Origin: JBMOUD01 sp049319665
Lineage (GTDB): Bacteria; Pseudomonadota; Gammaproteobacteria; Enterobacterales; Enterobacteriaceae
Assembly (NCBI RefSeq): GCF_049319665.1
Contig: NZ_JBMOUD010000006.1
Span: forward strand, 186,001 to 250,000
Direction: 5' to 3'
DNA length: 64,000 nucleotides
Shown here: positions 26,641 through 35,506 of the stretch, one piece after another
Numbering within the stretch: position 1 is the stretch's first letter
Layout of the letters: each line of letters begins with the position of its first letter
Notes under the pieces: generated by a model
Databases searched by the model: none
Seen by the model: the letters and a program-made list of their open reading frames with translations, nothing else
Told to the model about the DNA's origin: nothing
Translations under genes and position numbers: made by a program

Positions 26641-28674
26641 ATGTTAAATATCATCAGAACAGGTATTGCCTGTCTGATATTGCTATTGCTGCCTGCGGTT
26701 CAGGCGGCGGATAGTGGTTGGCTAAAAAGCCCGCAAAACACTCATGCCGCAGTCCAACTGCGTGCTGATACCTCCCAACAGGGCGAAACTCGCCTGCTGC
26801 TCAGCGTTGAACTGCAACAAGGTTGGAAAACCTATTGGCGTTCTCCGGGGGAAGGCGGCATTGCGCCTTCGATTCATTGGGACCATCAACTCTCGGATAT
26901 TCAGTGGTTCTGGCCAACGCCATCGCGTTTTAATGTGGCGGGGATCTCGACTCAGGGCTATCACCAGAAAGTCACATTACCCATCGTAATTCGGGGTGAA
27001 GTGCCGACACAGTTGTCAGGAGTGTTGACGCTGTCAACCTGCAGCAATGTCTGCATTCTGACGGATTATCCGTTCAAACTTGATCTGACCTCCGCTAACG
27101 ACGATCAGTTTAATCACGATTTTGCCCAAGCGATGGGGCAAGTACCGATCGCTGACGGTTTAGTGAAAGACGTGCAGGCTGGATATCGTAGTGGTGAATT
27201 GCAAATCCACGCTCAGCGTGCAGAAGGCTGGCAACAGCCGGCGCTGTTTTTCGATACCTTGGCGGACACGGATTTAGGCAAGCCAACGATTGTCGTTCGT
27301 GGTGAAGAGATGACCGCCCGCGTACCGGTAAGCGACGGTTGGGGTGATGCCGCACCAGATTTAAAAGGTAAGTCACTTTCATTAGTGCTGGCAGATGGCG
27401 GGATATCCCAACAATTAACCGTTAGCATTGGTTCGCCGCTAGCCATTGAAGGCAATGATGCGATGCCGCTATGGCAAGTTGTGCTGATGGCGCTAGCCGG
27501 TGGTTTTATTCTGAACTTAATGCCCTGTGTTTTACCGGTTTTGGGCATGAAATTAGGCTCGATTCTTCAGGTAGAACAGCGCGATCGGCGCAGTATTCGC
27601 TGGCAATTTATTGCTTCATCAACCGGCATTGTGGCCTCATTCCTGGCACTTGCGTTGTTAATGACTGTCCTGCGTTTAAGCAATCACGCGTTAGGATGGG
27701 GAATTCAGTTCCAAAATCCGTTGTTTATCGGCTTTATGGTACTGGTGACGTTCGCCTTCAGCGCTAATCTTTTTGGTCTGTTCCATCTACAACTATCATC
27801 ATCGTTGAACACTCGTCTGGCAACGCACAACCAGCATGGACTTAGCGGACATTTCTGGCAGGGCGCATTTGCCACGCTATTAGCCACGCCTTGTTCGGCG
27901 CCATTCCTTGGGACTGCCGTCGCCTTTGCCTTAGTCGCACCACTGCCAGTGCTATGGGGATTGTTTATTGCATTAGGCATCGGCATGAGTCTGCCTTGGC
28001 TGCTGATCGCTGGTTGGCCATCGTTGGCACTGTGCCTGCCACGTCCCGGGCTTTGGATGAATAAAGTGCGCCTGGCACTAGGCTTGTTGATGTTTATTTC
28101 CTGTCTGTGGTTACTGAGTCTGATGATCCCGCATGTTGGTGCGGTCATTACTTGGGGAATTGCCGCGGTTTTACTGCTGATTATGCTAGTAGCAGTGGTT
28201 CGTTACCGTGGCTGGCGCACAGCCGGATTACTCACAGCAGGCATACTGCTATTGATAGGAGTTGTGCTGCTAATTGGTTCGTTGACAGCCAATCTTTGGC
28301 GGCAGCCTCTACAGGATAACGTGCGCTGGCAACCGCTGTCAGAGCAGGCCATTACTCAAGCGTTGGCTGACAACAAGCGCGTATTTATCGATGTGACAGC
28401 CGACTGGTGCGTAACCTGTAAGGCTAATAAATTCAATGTGTTGATGCGCAGTGATGTGCAAAAACTATTACTAGCTGATGATGTTGTCGCCTTACGCGGT
28501 GACTGGAGTCGCCCATCTGCTGAAATCAGCGCCTTCTTACAAAAACGCGGCAGTGTCGCGGTACCTTTTAACCAAATTTACGGTCCGGGTATGCCTCATG
28601 GCGTGATCTTATCTCCGCTACTTACTCGTCAGTCCGTCCTGGATAACATGGCCGAAGCCAAAGGAAACCAATAA
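26641..28674 (+). CDS. scsB: ScsB, DsbD-like transmembrane electron-transfer protein
   Basis: A 677-aa three-domain reductant conduit that passes electrons from cytoplasmic thioredoxin to periplasmic ScsC. Signal peptide about residues 1-22 (VQAADS). The N-terminal periplasmic domain has the redox pair in TCSNVCILTDY. The central eight-TM DsbD-type domain (about 275-560) has the conserved Cys in LMPCVLPVLGMK and TPCSAPFLGTA. The C-terminal thioredoxin domain has CVTC in DVTADWCVTCKANKF. Length and order match ScsB. Its stop overlaps the scsC start by one base (TAATG), so translation is probably coupled. Confidence 0.93.
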   Translation: MLNIIRTGIACLILLLLPAVQAADSGWLKSPQNTHAAVQLRADTSQQGETRLLLSVELQQGWKTYWRSPGEGGIAPSIHWDHQLSDIQWFWPTPSRFNVAGISTQGYHQKVTLPIVIRGEVPTQLSGVLTLSTCSNVCILTDYPFKLDLTSANDDQFNHDFAQAMGQVPIADGLVKDVQAGYRSGELQIHAQRAEGWQQPALFFDTLADTDLGKPTIVVRGEEMTARVPVSDGWGDAAPDLKGKSLSLVLADGGISQQLTVSIGSPLAIEGNDAMPLWQVVLMALAGGFILNLMPCVLPVLGMKLGSILQVEQRDRRSIRWQFIASSTGIVASFLALALLMTVLRLSNHALGWGIQFQNPLFIGFMVLVTFAFSANLFGLFHLQLSSSLNTRLATHNQHGLSGHFWQGAFATLLATPCSAPFLGTAVAFALVAPLPVLWGLFIALGIGMSLPWLLIAGWPSLALCLPRPGLWMNKVRLALGLLMFISCLWLLSLMIPHVGAVITWGIAAVLLLIMLVAVVRYRGWRTAGLLTAGILLLIGVVLLIGSLTANLWRQPLQDNVRWQPLSEQAITQALADNKRVFIDVTADWCVTCKANKFNVLMRSDVQKLLLADDVVALRGDWSRPSAEISAFLQKRGSVAVPFNQIYGPGMPHGVILSPLLTRQSVLDNMAEAKGNQ

Positions 28675-29399
28675 TGAAACTTTTCACCATACTATTGATG
28701 TTAGTTTTGACCCCACTTTGGGCAACCGCCGCGCCGTTCACCCCAGAACAAGAAGCACGCATTAAACAGATGATCCGTGAAACGCTGGTCGCCAACCCGG
28801 ATATTCTGGCTCAGGCAGCCGATGCCTGGCAGCAACAGGCGGATCAAGAACAAGGGCAGGTGAGAAGCCAAATCATTAAACAACAACACAAAATACTGTT
28901 TGAAGACCCTAACAGTCCGCGCATGGGGGCAGAGAAACCCGCGCTAACGATGGTGTTGTTTACCGACTATAACTGCCCATACTGCAAGCGCTTTGACCCG
29001 TTACTAGAGAAGATTATCAAACAGTATCCGCAAGTGGCGTTAGTGGTTAAATTCCTACCGTTTAAAGGTGAAAGCTCGGTGAGCTCAGCGCGTATTGCTT
29101 TAACCACCTGGAAGCAGCATCCAGAACAGTTTTGGGCGCTGCATCAACGGTTAATGGCGAAAAAAGGCTTCCATGATGATGCCAGCATCGCCGCGGCGGA
29201 ACAAAAAACCGGGGTAAAACACGTCGAGCCTAATGAAGAAAGCGCCGGCGAATTGGCGATTAACATGCAGCTGGCACAGCAGCTCGGCATTCAAGGAACG
29301 CCGGCAACTTTAATTGGCGATGAGCTTGTACCCGGTGCCATTTCTTATGAACAGCTTGAAGACGTCATTAAAGAGCAACTGGCCAAGATCAAAAAATGA
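28674..29399 (+). CDS. scsC: ScsC, periplasmic DsbA/DsbC-like thiol oxidoreductase
   Basis: A 241-aa exported thioredoxin-fold protein: signal peptide about 1-19 (ending ATAA), an N-terminal helical segment (about 25-75) used by homologues for oligomerisation, then a DsbA/DsbC-like domain with active site CPYC (TDYNCPYCKRFD) and the cis-proline loop GTPATLI. In Proteus and Salmonella ScsC acts as a disulfide isomerase or reductase kept reduced by ScsB and helps copper tolerance. Its stop overlaps the scsD start by 4 nt (ATGA). Confidence 0.92.
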   Translation: MKLFTILLMLVLTPLWATAAPFTPEQEARIKQMIRETLVANPDILAQAADAWQQQADQEQGQVRSQIIKQQHKILFEDPNSPRMGAEKPALTMVLFTDYNCPYCKRFDPLLEKIIKQYPQVALVVKFLPFKGESSVSSARIALTTWKQHPEQFWALHQRLMAKKGFHDDASIAAAEQKTGVKHVEPNEESAGELAINMQLAQQLGIQGTPATLIGDELVPGAISYEQLEDVIKEQLAKIKK

Positions 29400-29896
29400 A
29401 AAGGCTGACCCGTTGGGCAAAAGAACTGGCCGTATTGGCGGTTCTGCTGCTGGTTATTACGTTTGCGATGGATATGTTTCGCGCGCCACAGGCACCACCT
29501 GAATTTGATACTCAGGTGTTGCAAACCCTCAATGGCGAAACCTTATCTCTGGCTGAACGTAGCCAGGATAAGCCGTTATTAGTCTATTTTTGGGCGACAT
29601 GGTGTGGCGTGTGTAAATTCACTACGCCAACGGTAAGCGAGCTGGCTGGTAATGGAGAAAACATTCTGAGCATCGCTTTACGTTCAGGCGATAACCAGCA
29701 GGTAGAACGCTGGTTAACGGCGAAAAGCATGAAGATACCGGTGGTTAATGATCCACAAGGTTCTCTTTCTGCCCGTTGGAATATTGGCGTGACACCCACT
29801 TTTGTGATCATCAATAAAGGTCAGGTTGTACAAAGCACTACCGGCTGGACCAGCTATTGGGGATTGAAATTTAGATTATGGTGGGCCGCATTCTAA
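29396..29896 (+). CDS. scsD: ScsD, membrane-anchored thioredoxin-like protein
   Basis: A 166-aa TlpA/ResA-like protein. One N-terminal TM anchor (about 13-30, LAVLAVLLLVITFAMDMF) and a periplasmic thioredoxin domain with WATWCGVCK (active site CGVC) and the cis-Pro loop GVTPTFVII. Last gene of scsABCD. It is thought to be another periplasmic reductase arm of the system. A perfect 11-bp hairpin follows the stop. Confidence 0.92.
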   Translation: MKRLTRWAKELAVLAVLLLVITFAMDMFRAPQAPPEFDTQVLQTLNGETLSLAERSQDKPLLVYFWATWCGVCKFTTPTVSELAGNGENILSIALRSGDNQQVERWLTAKSMKIPVVNDPQGSLSARWNIGVTPTFVIINKGQVVQSTTGWTSYWGLKFRLWWAAF

Positions 29897-29903
29897 GTTA
29901 ACT

Positions 29904-29933
29904 CCCATGGCGGCGCTTTAAGGCCGCCATGGG
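29904..29933. terminator. Hairpin after scsD
   Basis: CCCATGGCGGC (29904-29914), 8-nt loop, GCCGCCATGGG (29923-29933). Perfect 11-bp GC-rich stem without a clear T-run. Probable operon end or 3' stabiliser. Confidence 0.6.
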
Positions 29934-30195
29934 AAAGTGGGTTACTGTTTCGCTGAACTCGGCCGGCAGTAGTCTGTGAAGCCATAATTATCCCTGTAAA
30001 CTTACAACCCCAGCGTTTGTTCCCCCTGGTTATCTCCCATCTTTACTAAATTTAAAATATTAAACAAAAAAAACATCAAAACAAAAAAATGGTTTTTTTT
30101 TGCATAAATAACGGCATTGTGTTTAGTATATAAAACTTGAGGGGTAGATACAGAAGATATGACCGTAAGGCGTCCATCGATCATGAGGCGGTAAA

Positions 30196-31239
30196 ATGAG
30201 TGAAATGTTTGATATCAATGCACAGATTTACCCGTTCCCGCTCAAACCAGTGCCACTGGATGCCGGGGAAAAAATGTTTTATCGAGAAAAGATTAAAATC
30301 TTGCTCAAGCAGCGCAATGCGGTGATGGTGGCACATTATTATACCGACCCGGAAATTCAGTCCCTCGCGGAGGAAACTGGCGGTTGCGTGGCAGATTCGT
30401 TGGAGATGGCACGTTTCGGTAGTACTCACCCGGCCTCAACTCTGCTGGTCGCTGGCGTACGTTTTATGGGTGAAACCGCCAAAATTCTCAACCCAGAAAA
30501 ACAAGTACTGATGCCGACGTTGGATGCGGAATGTTCTCTTGATCTGGGATGCCCCGAAGCAGAGTTTCACGCTTTTTGTGACAGTCACCCCGATCGTACC
30601 GTAGTGGTCTACGCGAATACCTCAGCGGCGGTGAAAGCGCGCGCCGATTGGGTGGTGACGTCCAGTATTGCGGTTGAATTAATTGATTACCTCGACAGTC
30701 TGGGGGAGAAAATCATTTGGGCCCCGGATCGCCACCTTGGCAACTATGTGCAGAAGCAGACCGGAGCGGACATCTTGTGTTGGCATGGCGCCTGTATTGT
30801 CCATGATGAATTCAAAACTCAGGCGTTAATACGCATGAAAACCTTATACCCGGATGCAGCAATATTGGTGCATCCAGAGTCGCCACTGGGAGTAGTCAAT
30901 TTGGCTGACGTCGTAGGGGCGACAAGTCAGCTTATCCAAGCGGCAAAAAATCTGCCGAATAGGCAACTGATCGTGGCCACCGATCGCGGTATTTTTTACA
31001 AAATGCAACAGGTCTGTCCGGATAAAGAGCTATTTGCTGCACCGACGGCTGGTGAAGGTGCTACTTGCCGCAGTTGTGCGTACTGTCCATGGATGGCGCT
31101 GAACGGTCTAAAAGCGATTGCCGAAGGATTAGAACAGGGCGGGATACACCATGAAATTCAGGTAGACGCCGCGATTCGCGCGAAAGCACTTGTTCCACTG
31201 AATCGCATGCTTGATTTTGCCGTACGGCTGAAAAGGTAG
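30196..31239 (+). CDS. nadA: Quinolinate synthase NadA
   Basis: A 347-aa quinolinate synthase that condenses iminoaspartate and DHAP to quinolinate using a [4Fe-4S] cluster. Length equals E. coli NadA, and long stretches match (AHYYTDPEIQSLAEETGG, LLVAGVRFMGETAKIL). The cluster cysteines are in ECSLDLGCP, WHGACIVHD and GATCRSCAYCPW. A GAGG site precedes the ATG. In E. coli nadA is followed by pnuC; here it is followed after 61 nt by a 2-oxoglutarate oxygenase, then convergent nadC. No nadB is in the window. This could be the only copy or a second copy. Confidence 0.95.
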   Translation: MSEMFDINAQIYPFPLKPVPLDAGEKMFYREKIKILLKQRNAVMVAHYYTDPEIQSLAEETGGCVADSLEMARFGSTHPASTLLVAGVRFMGETAKILNPEKQVLMPTLDAECSLDLGCPEAEFHAFCDSHPDRTVVVYANTSAAVKARADWVVTSSIAVELIDYLDSLGEKIIWAPDRHLGNYVQKQTGADILCWHGACIVHDEFKTQALIRMKTLYPDAAILVHPESPLGVVNLADVVGATSQLIQAAKNLPNRQLIVATDRGIFYKMQQVCPDKELFAAPTAGEGATCRSCAYCPWMALNGLKAIAEGLEQGGIHHEIQVDAAIRAKALVPLNRMLDFAVRLKR

Positions 31240-31300
31240 GTGAAAGAAGATGTACAACCGTTGAGGAAAACGAAATCCTATAAAATTTCATGAGGTCTAT

Positions 31301-32281
31301 ATGATCGGTAATAAAGTAAAACCGGAATGTTTTTCAATGTTAACTTCAGGCTCAGATGATGACTCGCCTAATTTTACTATCCCGCCAGACATTGCAAAGA
31401 GATTTGAGTTACTTATTGATGAGAATGAACTAAGGGATAATAAAAACATTCTTAAATTATGGGAAAGAGTGGGTAGTATTTTAGATCCTAGCGGTACTAT
31501 CTCCGACATTATACGTAAAAAAGTTAATAACTATGGCTATGCAATTATCTCAGGGTTCCCCATCGATGCTGACAAACCCGAAACACCTCATACTGAAATA
31601 ATTGAAAAACCTAAAGGCAGTTATATAACAGAGAAAACGCTTATCTATTTATCATCTTTACTCGGTAGGCCTTATTCGTATGCGTGTGAAAACAATGGTT
31701 TATTCATCCATGATCTCTATCCGATAAAAGGAAACGAAACATTAGCATCAGGGACTGGCTCGGAAATCGATCTTGAATTTCATACGGAAATCGCTTTTGA
31801 TCTTGATAAACCTGATTATCTCTTGCTCACAGCGGTAAGAAGCAGAAAAGAACAAAATATCCCTACAATGCTCGTCAATATTAAGTCAGCATTGTCGAGT
31901 CTATCGGAGGAAGAAATACAACTTCTTCACGAGAAAAAATACTTCATTAGAGCACCATTTTCTTTCTCTAATGGAAACGATATTTATTATCTACGCTCCC
32001 TGGTTAATAATAATGGTCGAGAAGGGTATTCTTTTAATTTCAATAGAGGTGTTACATATTGTTTACAGGCTGAAGCCTGTGTACTATTTGAAAAAATGCG
32101 CGCGCTATTTAATGAACATTCTTTTGGAGCCTTACTCATGCCAGGTTCAGCATTAATTATTGATAATAATAAAATGTTGCATGGCAGAGCATTATTCAAA
32201 GCACAATTTGATGGGAAAGATCGCTGGCTACAAAGATTATATGTAAAGAAAAACATAGAAACTATCAAATATACTCAATAA
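31301..32281 (+). CDS. Fe(II)/2-oxoglutarate oxygenase of the VioC/AsnO (clavaminate synthase-like) type
   Basis: A 326-aa nonheme iron dioxygenase. The iron triad is visible as H161-x-E163 (LEFHTEIAF) and H294 (KMLHGRALF), with the 2-oxoglutarate-binding R308 exactly 14 residues after the distal His, as in VioC. HxE rather than HxD is the signature of the arginine/asparagine beta-hydroxylase clade. The substrate is therefore probably a free or carrier-bound amino acid, but unproven. Base composition is distinctly more AT-rich than nadA and nadC on either side, which suggests transfer. Same strand as nadA and probably co-transcribed. Confidence 0.82.
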   Translation: MIGNKVKPECFSMLTSGSDDDSPNFTIPPDIAKRFELLIDENELRDNKNILKLWERVGSILDPSGTISDIIRKKVNNYGYAIISGFPIDADKPETPHTEIIEKPKGSYITEKTLIYLSSLLGRPYSYACENNGLFIHDLYPIKGNETLASGTGSEIDLEFHTEIAFDLDKPDYLLLTAVRSRKEQNIPTMLVNIKSALSSLSEEEIQLLHEKKYFIRAPFSFSNGNDIYYLRSLVNNNGREGYSFNFNRGVTYCLQAEACVLFEKMRALFNEHSFGALLMPGSALIIDNNKMLHGRALFKAQFDGKDRWLQRLYVKKNIETIKYTQ

Positions 32282-32338
32282 GCGTCGACCAGGAAATATG
32301 CCGACCCTCATAATAGAGGGCCGGGAAGCCACTAAAAT

Positions 32339-33232
32339 CTAGCGGAAACGCATCGACAGATCCATCGCGCGCACGTGTTTGGTGAGTGCCCCTACAGAAA
32401 TGTAATTAACACCGGTTTCTGCAAATTCTCGCAGGCTGCTATCAGTAACATTGCCCGAAACTTCAAGCAATGCGCGACCGGCTGTCAGGGTTACGCCTTG
32501 ACGCATCATATCCAAGGTGAAATTATCCAGCATGATAATGTCAGCACCGGCTTCCAAGGCGGCCTTGAGTTCTGTGATGGATTCCACTTCGACCTCAACT
32601 GGAACATCTGCATGTATACAATGTGCGCGATCGATGGCAGCTTTAATTGAGCCACAGGCGATAATGTGATTTTCTTTGATAAGAAATGCGTCAGCTAGCC
32701 CTAAACGATGGTTGTCACCACCGCCACAAAGGACGGCATATTTCAGTGCGGTGCGTAAACCCGGTAGTGTTTTGCGAGTATCAAGCAAGCGAGTTTGGGT
32801 CCCTTCCAGAAGCTTGACATAATGGTTAACGGTGCTGGCAACACCGGATAAAGTTTGTGCAAAGTTAAGTGCCGTTCTTTCGCCTGTCAGCAGTAATCTG
32901 GCAGGGCCTGAAATATCCCAAAGATGCTGATTAGCTTCCAGGCGATCGCCATCTTCAACTCGCCAATTTATGTCGATTTTACCTTCACCAAGCTGTTGAA
33001 AGACTTCATTTACCCAGCTTTTTCCACAGAAAATTCCCGCTTCACGAGTGATCACAGTCGCCGATGCATGCTTATCCGCAGATAAAAGCTGAGCCGTTAA
33101 ATCGCGGCTGGCGTCCACTTCGCCGCCTAGATCTTCACGTAAAGCCTGAGCAACGATAAGAGGAATGTCGTACTTGATACGTTCAAATAATTCTGCGCGG
33201 CGACTCTCGATACTGTAGCGACGAATAGACAT
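32339..33232 (-). CDS. nadC: Quinolinate phosphoribosyltransferase NadC
   Basis: A 297-aa NadC converting quinolinate and PRPP to nicotinate mononucleotide, pyrophosphate and CO2. Length equals E. coli NadC. Motifs seen are QALREDLGGEVDASRDLT, RLLDTRKTLPGLR, AVLCGGGDNHRLGL, AFLIKENHI and the C-terminal EVSGNVTDSSLREFAETGV. It converges on the oxygenase gene with 57 nt between. In E. coli nadC sits next to ampD and ppdD, neither of which is here, so the nadA/nadC pairing is unusual for the order. Confidence 0.95.
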   Translation of the reverse strand: MSIRRYSIESRRAELFERIKYDIPLIVAQALREDLGGEVDASRDLTAQLLSADKHASATVITREAGIFCGKSWVNEVFQQLGEGKIDINWRVEDGDRLEANQHLWDISGPARLLLTGERTALNFAQTLSGVASTVNHYVKLLEGTQTRLLDTRKTLPGLRTALKYAVLCGGGDNHRLGLADAFLIKENHIIACGSIKAAIDRAHCIHADVPVEVEVESITELKAALEAGADIIMLDNFTLDMMRQGVTLTAGRALLEVSGNVTDSSLREFAETGVNYISVGALTKHVRAMDLSMRFR

Positions 33233-33413
33233 AAAGAAACTCCAAAATGGCGCATAAAATCGTCAAAAAAACATAATACCTTGTCGTAGTAACAAGTACC
33301 AAGTGAACCTAACACAGGTTAACCAAGAAAAAACCGACATCATTCTTTGGCTTTTAAGGTGAGAATTGGCAGTGTAATCACGCATTCTGTGGCGAGGAGA
33401 AAGAATAAAAGCC

Positions 33414-33442
33414 AGAAAAAAAGCAGCCGGGGAAGGCTGCTT
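33414..33442 (-). terminator. Terminator of the radical-SAM/glycosyltransferase operon
   Basis: On the minus strand AAGCAGCC, TTCCCC loop, GGCTGCTT followed by TTTTTTCTGG. It lies about 35 nt past the last stop and separates the operon from nadC. Confidence 0.88.
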
Positions 33443-33476
33443 TAGATTAACCATCAGAGATGATAATACGTGATGC

Positions 33477-34274
33477 TTACCCTTGATTACCGCCAATCGT
33501 GATGTAATCAGTATAGATCTGCGGTGCACCTGAGAAGGAGGCCAGCTCTTTCCACTCGGTATACATCAGCTCGGTATCCTGATGCTCGGCCACAAACGTC
33601 AGCGCTTTCTGTGTTGATACATCCATATCAGGGTGGAACGAATTCAGTGAATCCAGACTCTCGATAATCAACATCACGGCGTACTGATCCAAACGGTTGC
33701 CGCTCTGACCTTTCAGCATATGGAACTTCCAACCCGGATAATCTTCCACCCGGTGAATGTTATCGGTAATAAATTTCTCAAACTGTGCAGCAGAAACACC
33801 CGGTTTTAACGCCAGATTATGGATACCGACGATACGCTCGATTTTTTCCTCACCCGGCACGTTGAGATAATTCGGGCCTGCCGGTAATGAGCTGTTGGTA
33901 TTTTCAGCCACCAGACTGTAATAAGTATAAATGGTCGGCAGCTCGGCAAAGGTACCGAAAGTTTTCCACTCAGCAATCAATTCGGCCGCTTCTGGGTGTT
34001 GCTGCCAAAAGTTGTGTGCTTCTTCAGTCGGTACGCCATTACCATCAATATAACGCGCGTAAGTCGCCGCATCTTTGGCTTGATAAACCATCAAATACTG
34101 ATTTTCTCGCTCACCACGCAGCCCGCGTAACAGCGTCCATTGCCATCCCGGATAGGCCGGGATATTCACACCTTTCTGACGCACAAAAGCTTCGAATTGA
34201 TCCGAGGCAACGCCTCGCTTGAGATTGATACCCACATAATGCAGAGAGAAAACAGGGCTTGATGATGCGTTCAT
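33477..34274 (-). CDS. Internally duplicated dimeric alpha-beta-barrel (EthD/DABB-like) protein, copy A
   Basis: A 265-aa cytoplasmic protein built from two copies of one domain: residues about 9-122 and 146-260. Each has a PGWxxxxLLxGxxGxRxxQY-like core (AYPGWQWTLLRGLRG at 40-54; DYPGWKFHMLKGQSG at 178-192) and ends PxIYTxY. The fold is most likely a ferredoxin-like dimeric alpha-beta barrel as in EthD, stress-responsive and antibiotic monooxygenase families; catalytic function is unknown. It is a paralogue of the gene at 35503-36348. Last gene of the operon, 68 nt after the MFS gene, with AGGAG 6 nt before its ATG. Confidence 0.72.
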   Translation of the reverse strand: MNASSSPVFSLHYVGINLKRGVASDQFEAFVRQKGVNIPAYPGWQWTLLRGLRGERENQYLMVYQAKDAATYARYIDGNGVPTEEAHNFWQQHPEAAELIAEWKTFGTFAELPTIYTYYSLVAENTNSSLPAGPNYLNVPGEEKIERIVGIHNLALKPGVSAAQFEKFITDNIHRVEDYPGWKFHMLKGQSGNRLDQYAVMLIIESLDSLNSFHPDMDVSTQKALTFVAEHQDTELMYTEWKELASFSGAPQIYTDYITIGGNQG

Positions 34275-34342
34275 GAAGATCTCCTCTTTATTCTAAATCG
34301 TAAAATAGGTGAGTTTTTCGAGTTCATTTATTTTTCGAATGC

Positions 34343-35506
34343 TTAGCGCGTTACCGCCCTGGCGCTGATACTGACCAACAACAGACAGAAAATGGCGCAG
34401 CTAAAGGCCAGCGTCAGGTTGGAGTATTTGGCGATAAAACCGATTAGCGCAGGACCTGCCAGTAAGCCGACATAACCAACCAGCGTCACCGCCGGGAAAG
34501 CCAGATTCGGTGGAACCTGCTGTTGATTTCCTGCGGCATTGAACAGAATTGGCACGATATTGGAGATACCGATGCCGACTAAAATCAGCCCGACAAACGA
34601 GATCCACGCCACATTAATCGACGTCACCAGCAGCAAACCACCTGCCGCGCACAGACTGCCGAGTAGCAGCATGCGATAGCGACCGATAGCGTTAACCAGT
34701 CGGTCACCATAAAGGCGGCCGCAGGTAACTGCGATGGCATATAGCGTATAGCCCAATCCTGCCTGTGATTTTTCAACCCCACGTTCTGCATTAAGGAACA
34801 GTGATGACCAGTCGAGCATCGCGCCCTCGGTCAGGAACACAAAAAAACACAGCAGGGCAATAAACAGAATCTTGCTATGGGACAGCGCAAACAATGTGCC
34901 GCCTTTTTGCTCACCGTCAATTTCACTTTTGGCTAATAAATCTGCCGATGCGATAAGCAACAGGAGAGCGATAAGCGTGGCAATCAGGCCGATGGAAAAG
35001 GATGGGGTTACCCCCATCCACAGCAATATACTCACGCTGCCAGCACCTGAAATGCTGCCAATACTGTAGAAACCATGAAAGCCGGACATTTTTGCCTGTC
35101 CGCTTTCTCGTTCCACAATAATGGCCTGCGAATTCATCGCCACATCCATTATTCCGTTGATCGCGCCAAACACTAATAATGCCGCCCCCATCAACAGCGG
35201 GGCGTCGATTAATGTCAGTAGCGGTAAATCAAGGCATAGCAAAAAACCTGCACTCAAAATAATCTTACGACAGCCCAACTTACCAATCAGAAAACCGGTA
35301 AAGGGCATAATCAACATTGAGCCTGCGCCGATACAAAACAGCAGCAAACCGAGCGAGCCTTCATCAATACCAATTCGCGACTTCACGAACGGGATTAACG
35401 GTGCCCAGGCCGACATGCCTAACCCGGCAAGAAAGAAAATCGTACGGGTAGCGATTTGCTGACGAACATTGTCCGTGGCATTGCGGCTCAAAAGATTAAT
35501 TGTCAT
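34343..35506 (-). CDS. MFS transporter (YbjJ-like), probable exporter of the cluster product
   Basis: A 387-aa 12-TM major facilitator. Segments GMSAWAPLIPFVKSRIG, FLIGKLGCRKIILSAGF and MDVAMNSQAIIVERESG resemble the YbjJ/fucose-permease-like group. Its start overlaps the stop of the upstream DABB gene by 4 nt (35503-35506), so it is translationally coupled and belongs to the glycosyltransferase/radical-SAM operon. Exporting the product, or importing a precursor, is the natural guess. Substrate unknown. Confidence 0.82.
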   Translation of the reverse strand: MTINLLSRNATDNVRQQIATRTIFFLAGLGMSAWAPLIPFVKSRIGIDEGSLGLLLFCIGAGSMLIMPFTGFLIGKLGCRKIILSAGFLLCLDLPLLTLIDAPLLMGAALLVFGAINGIMDVAMNSQAIIVERESGQAKMSGFHGFYSIGSISGAGSVSILLWMGVTPSFSIGLIATLIALLLLIASADLLAKSEIDGEQKGGTLFALSHSKILFIALLCFFVFLTEGAMLDWSSLFLNAERGVEKSQAGLGYTLYAIAVTCGRLYGDRLVNAIGRYRMLLLGSLCAAGGLLLVTSINVAWISFVGLILVGIGISNIVPILFNAAGNQQQVPPNLAFPAVTLVGYVGLLAGPALIGFIAKYSNLTLAFSCAIFCLLLVSISARAVTR

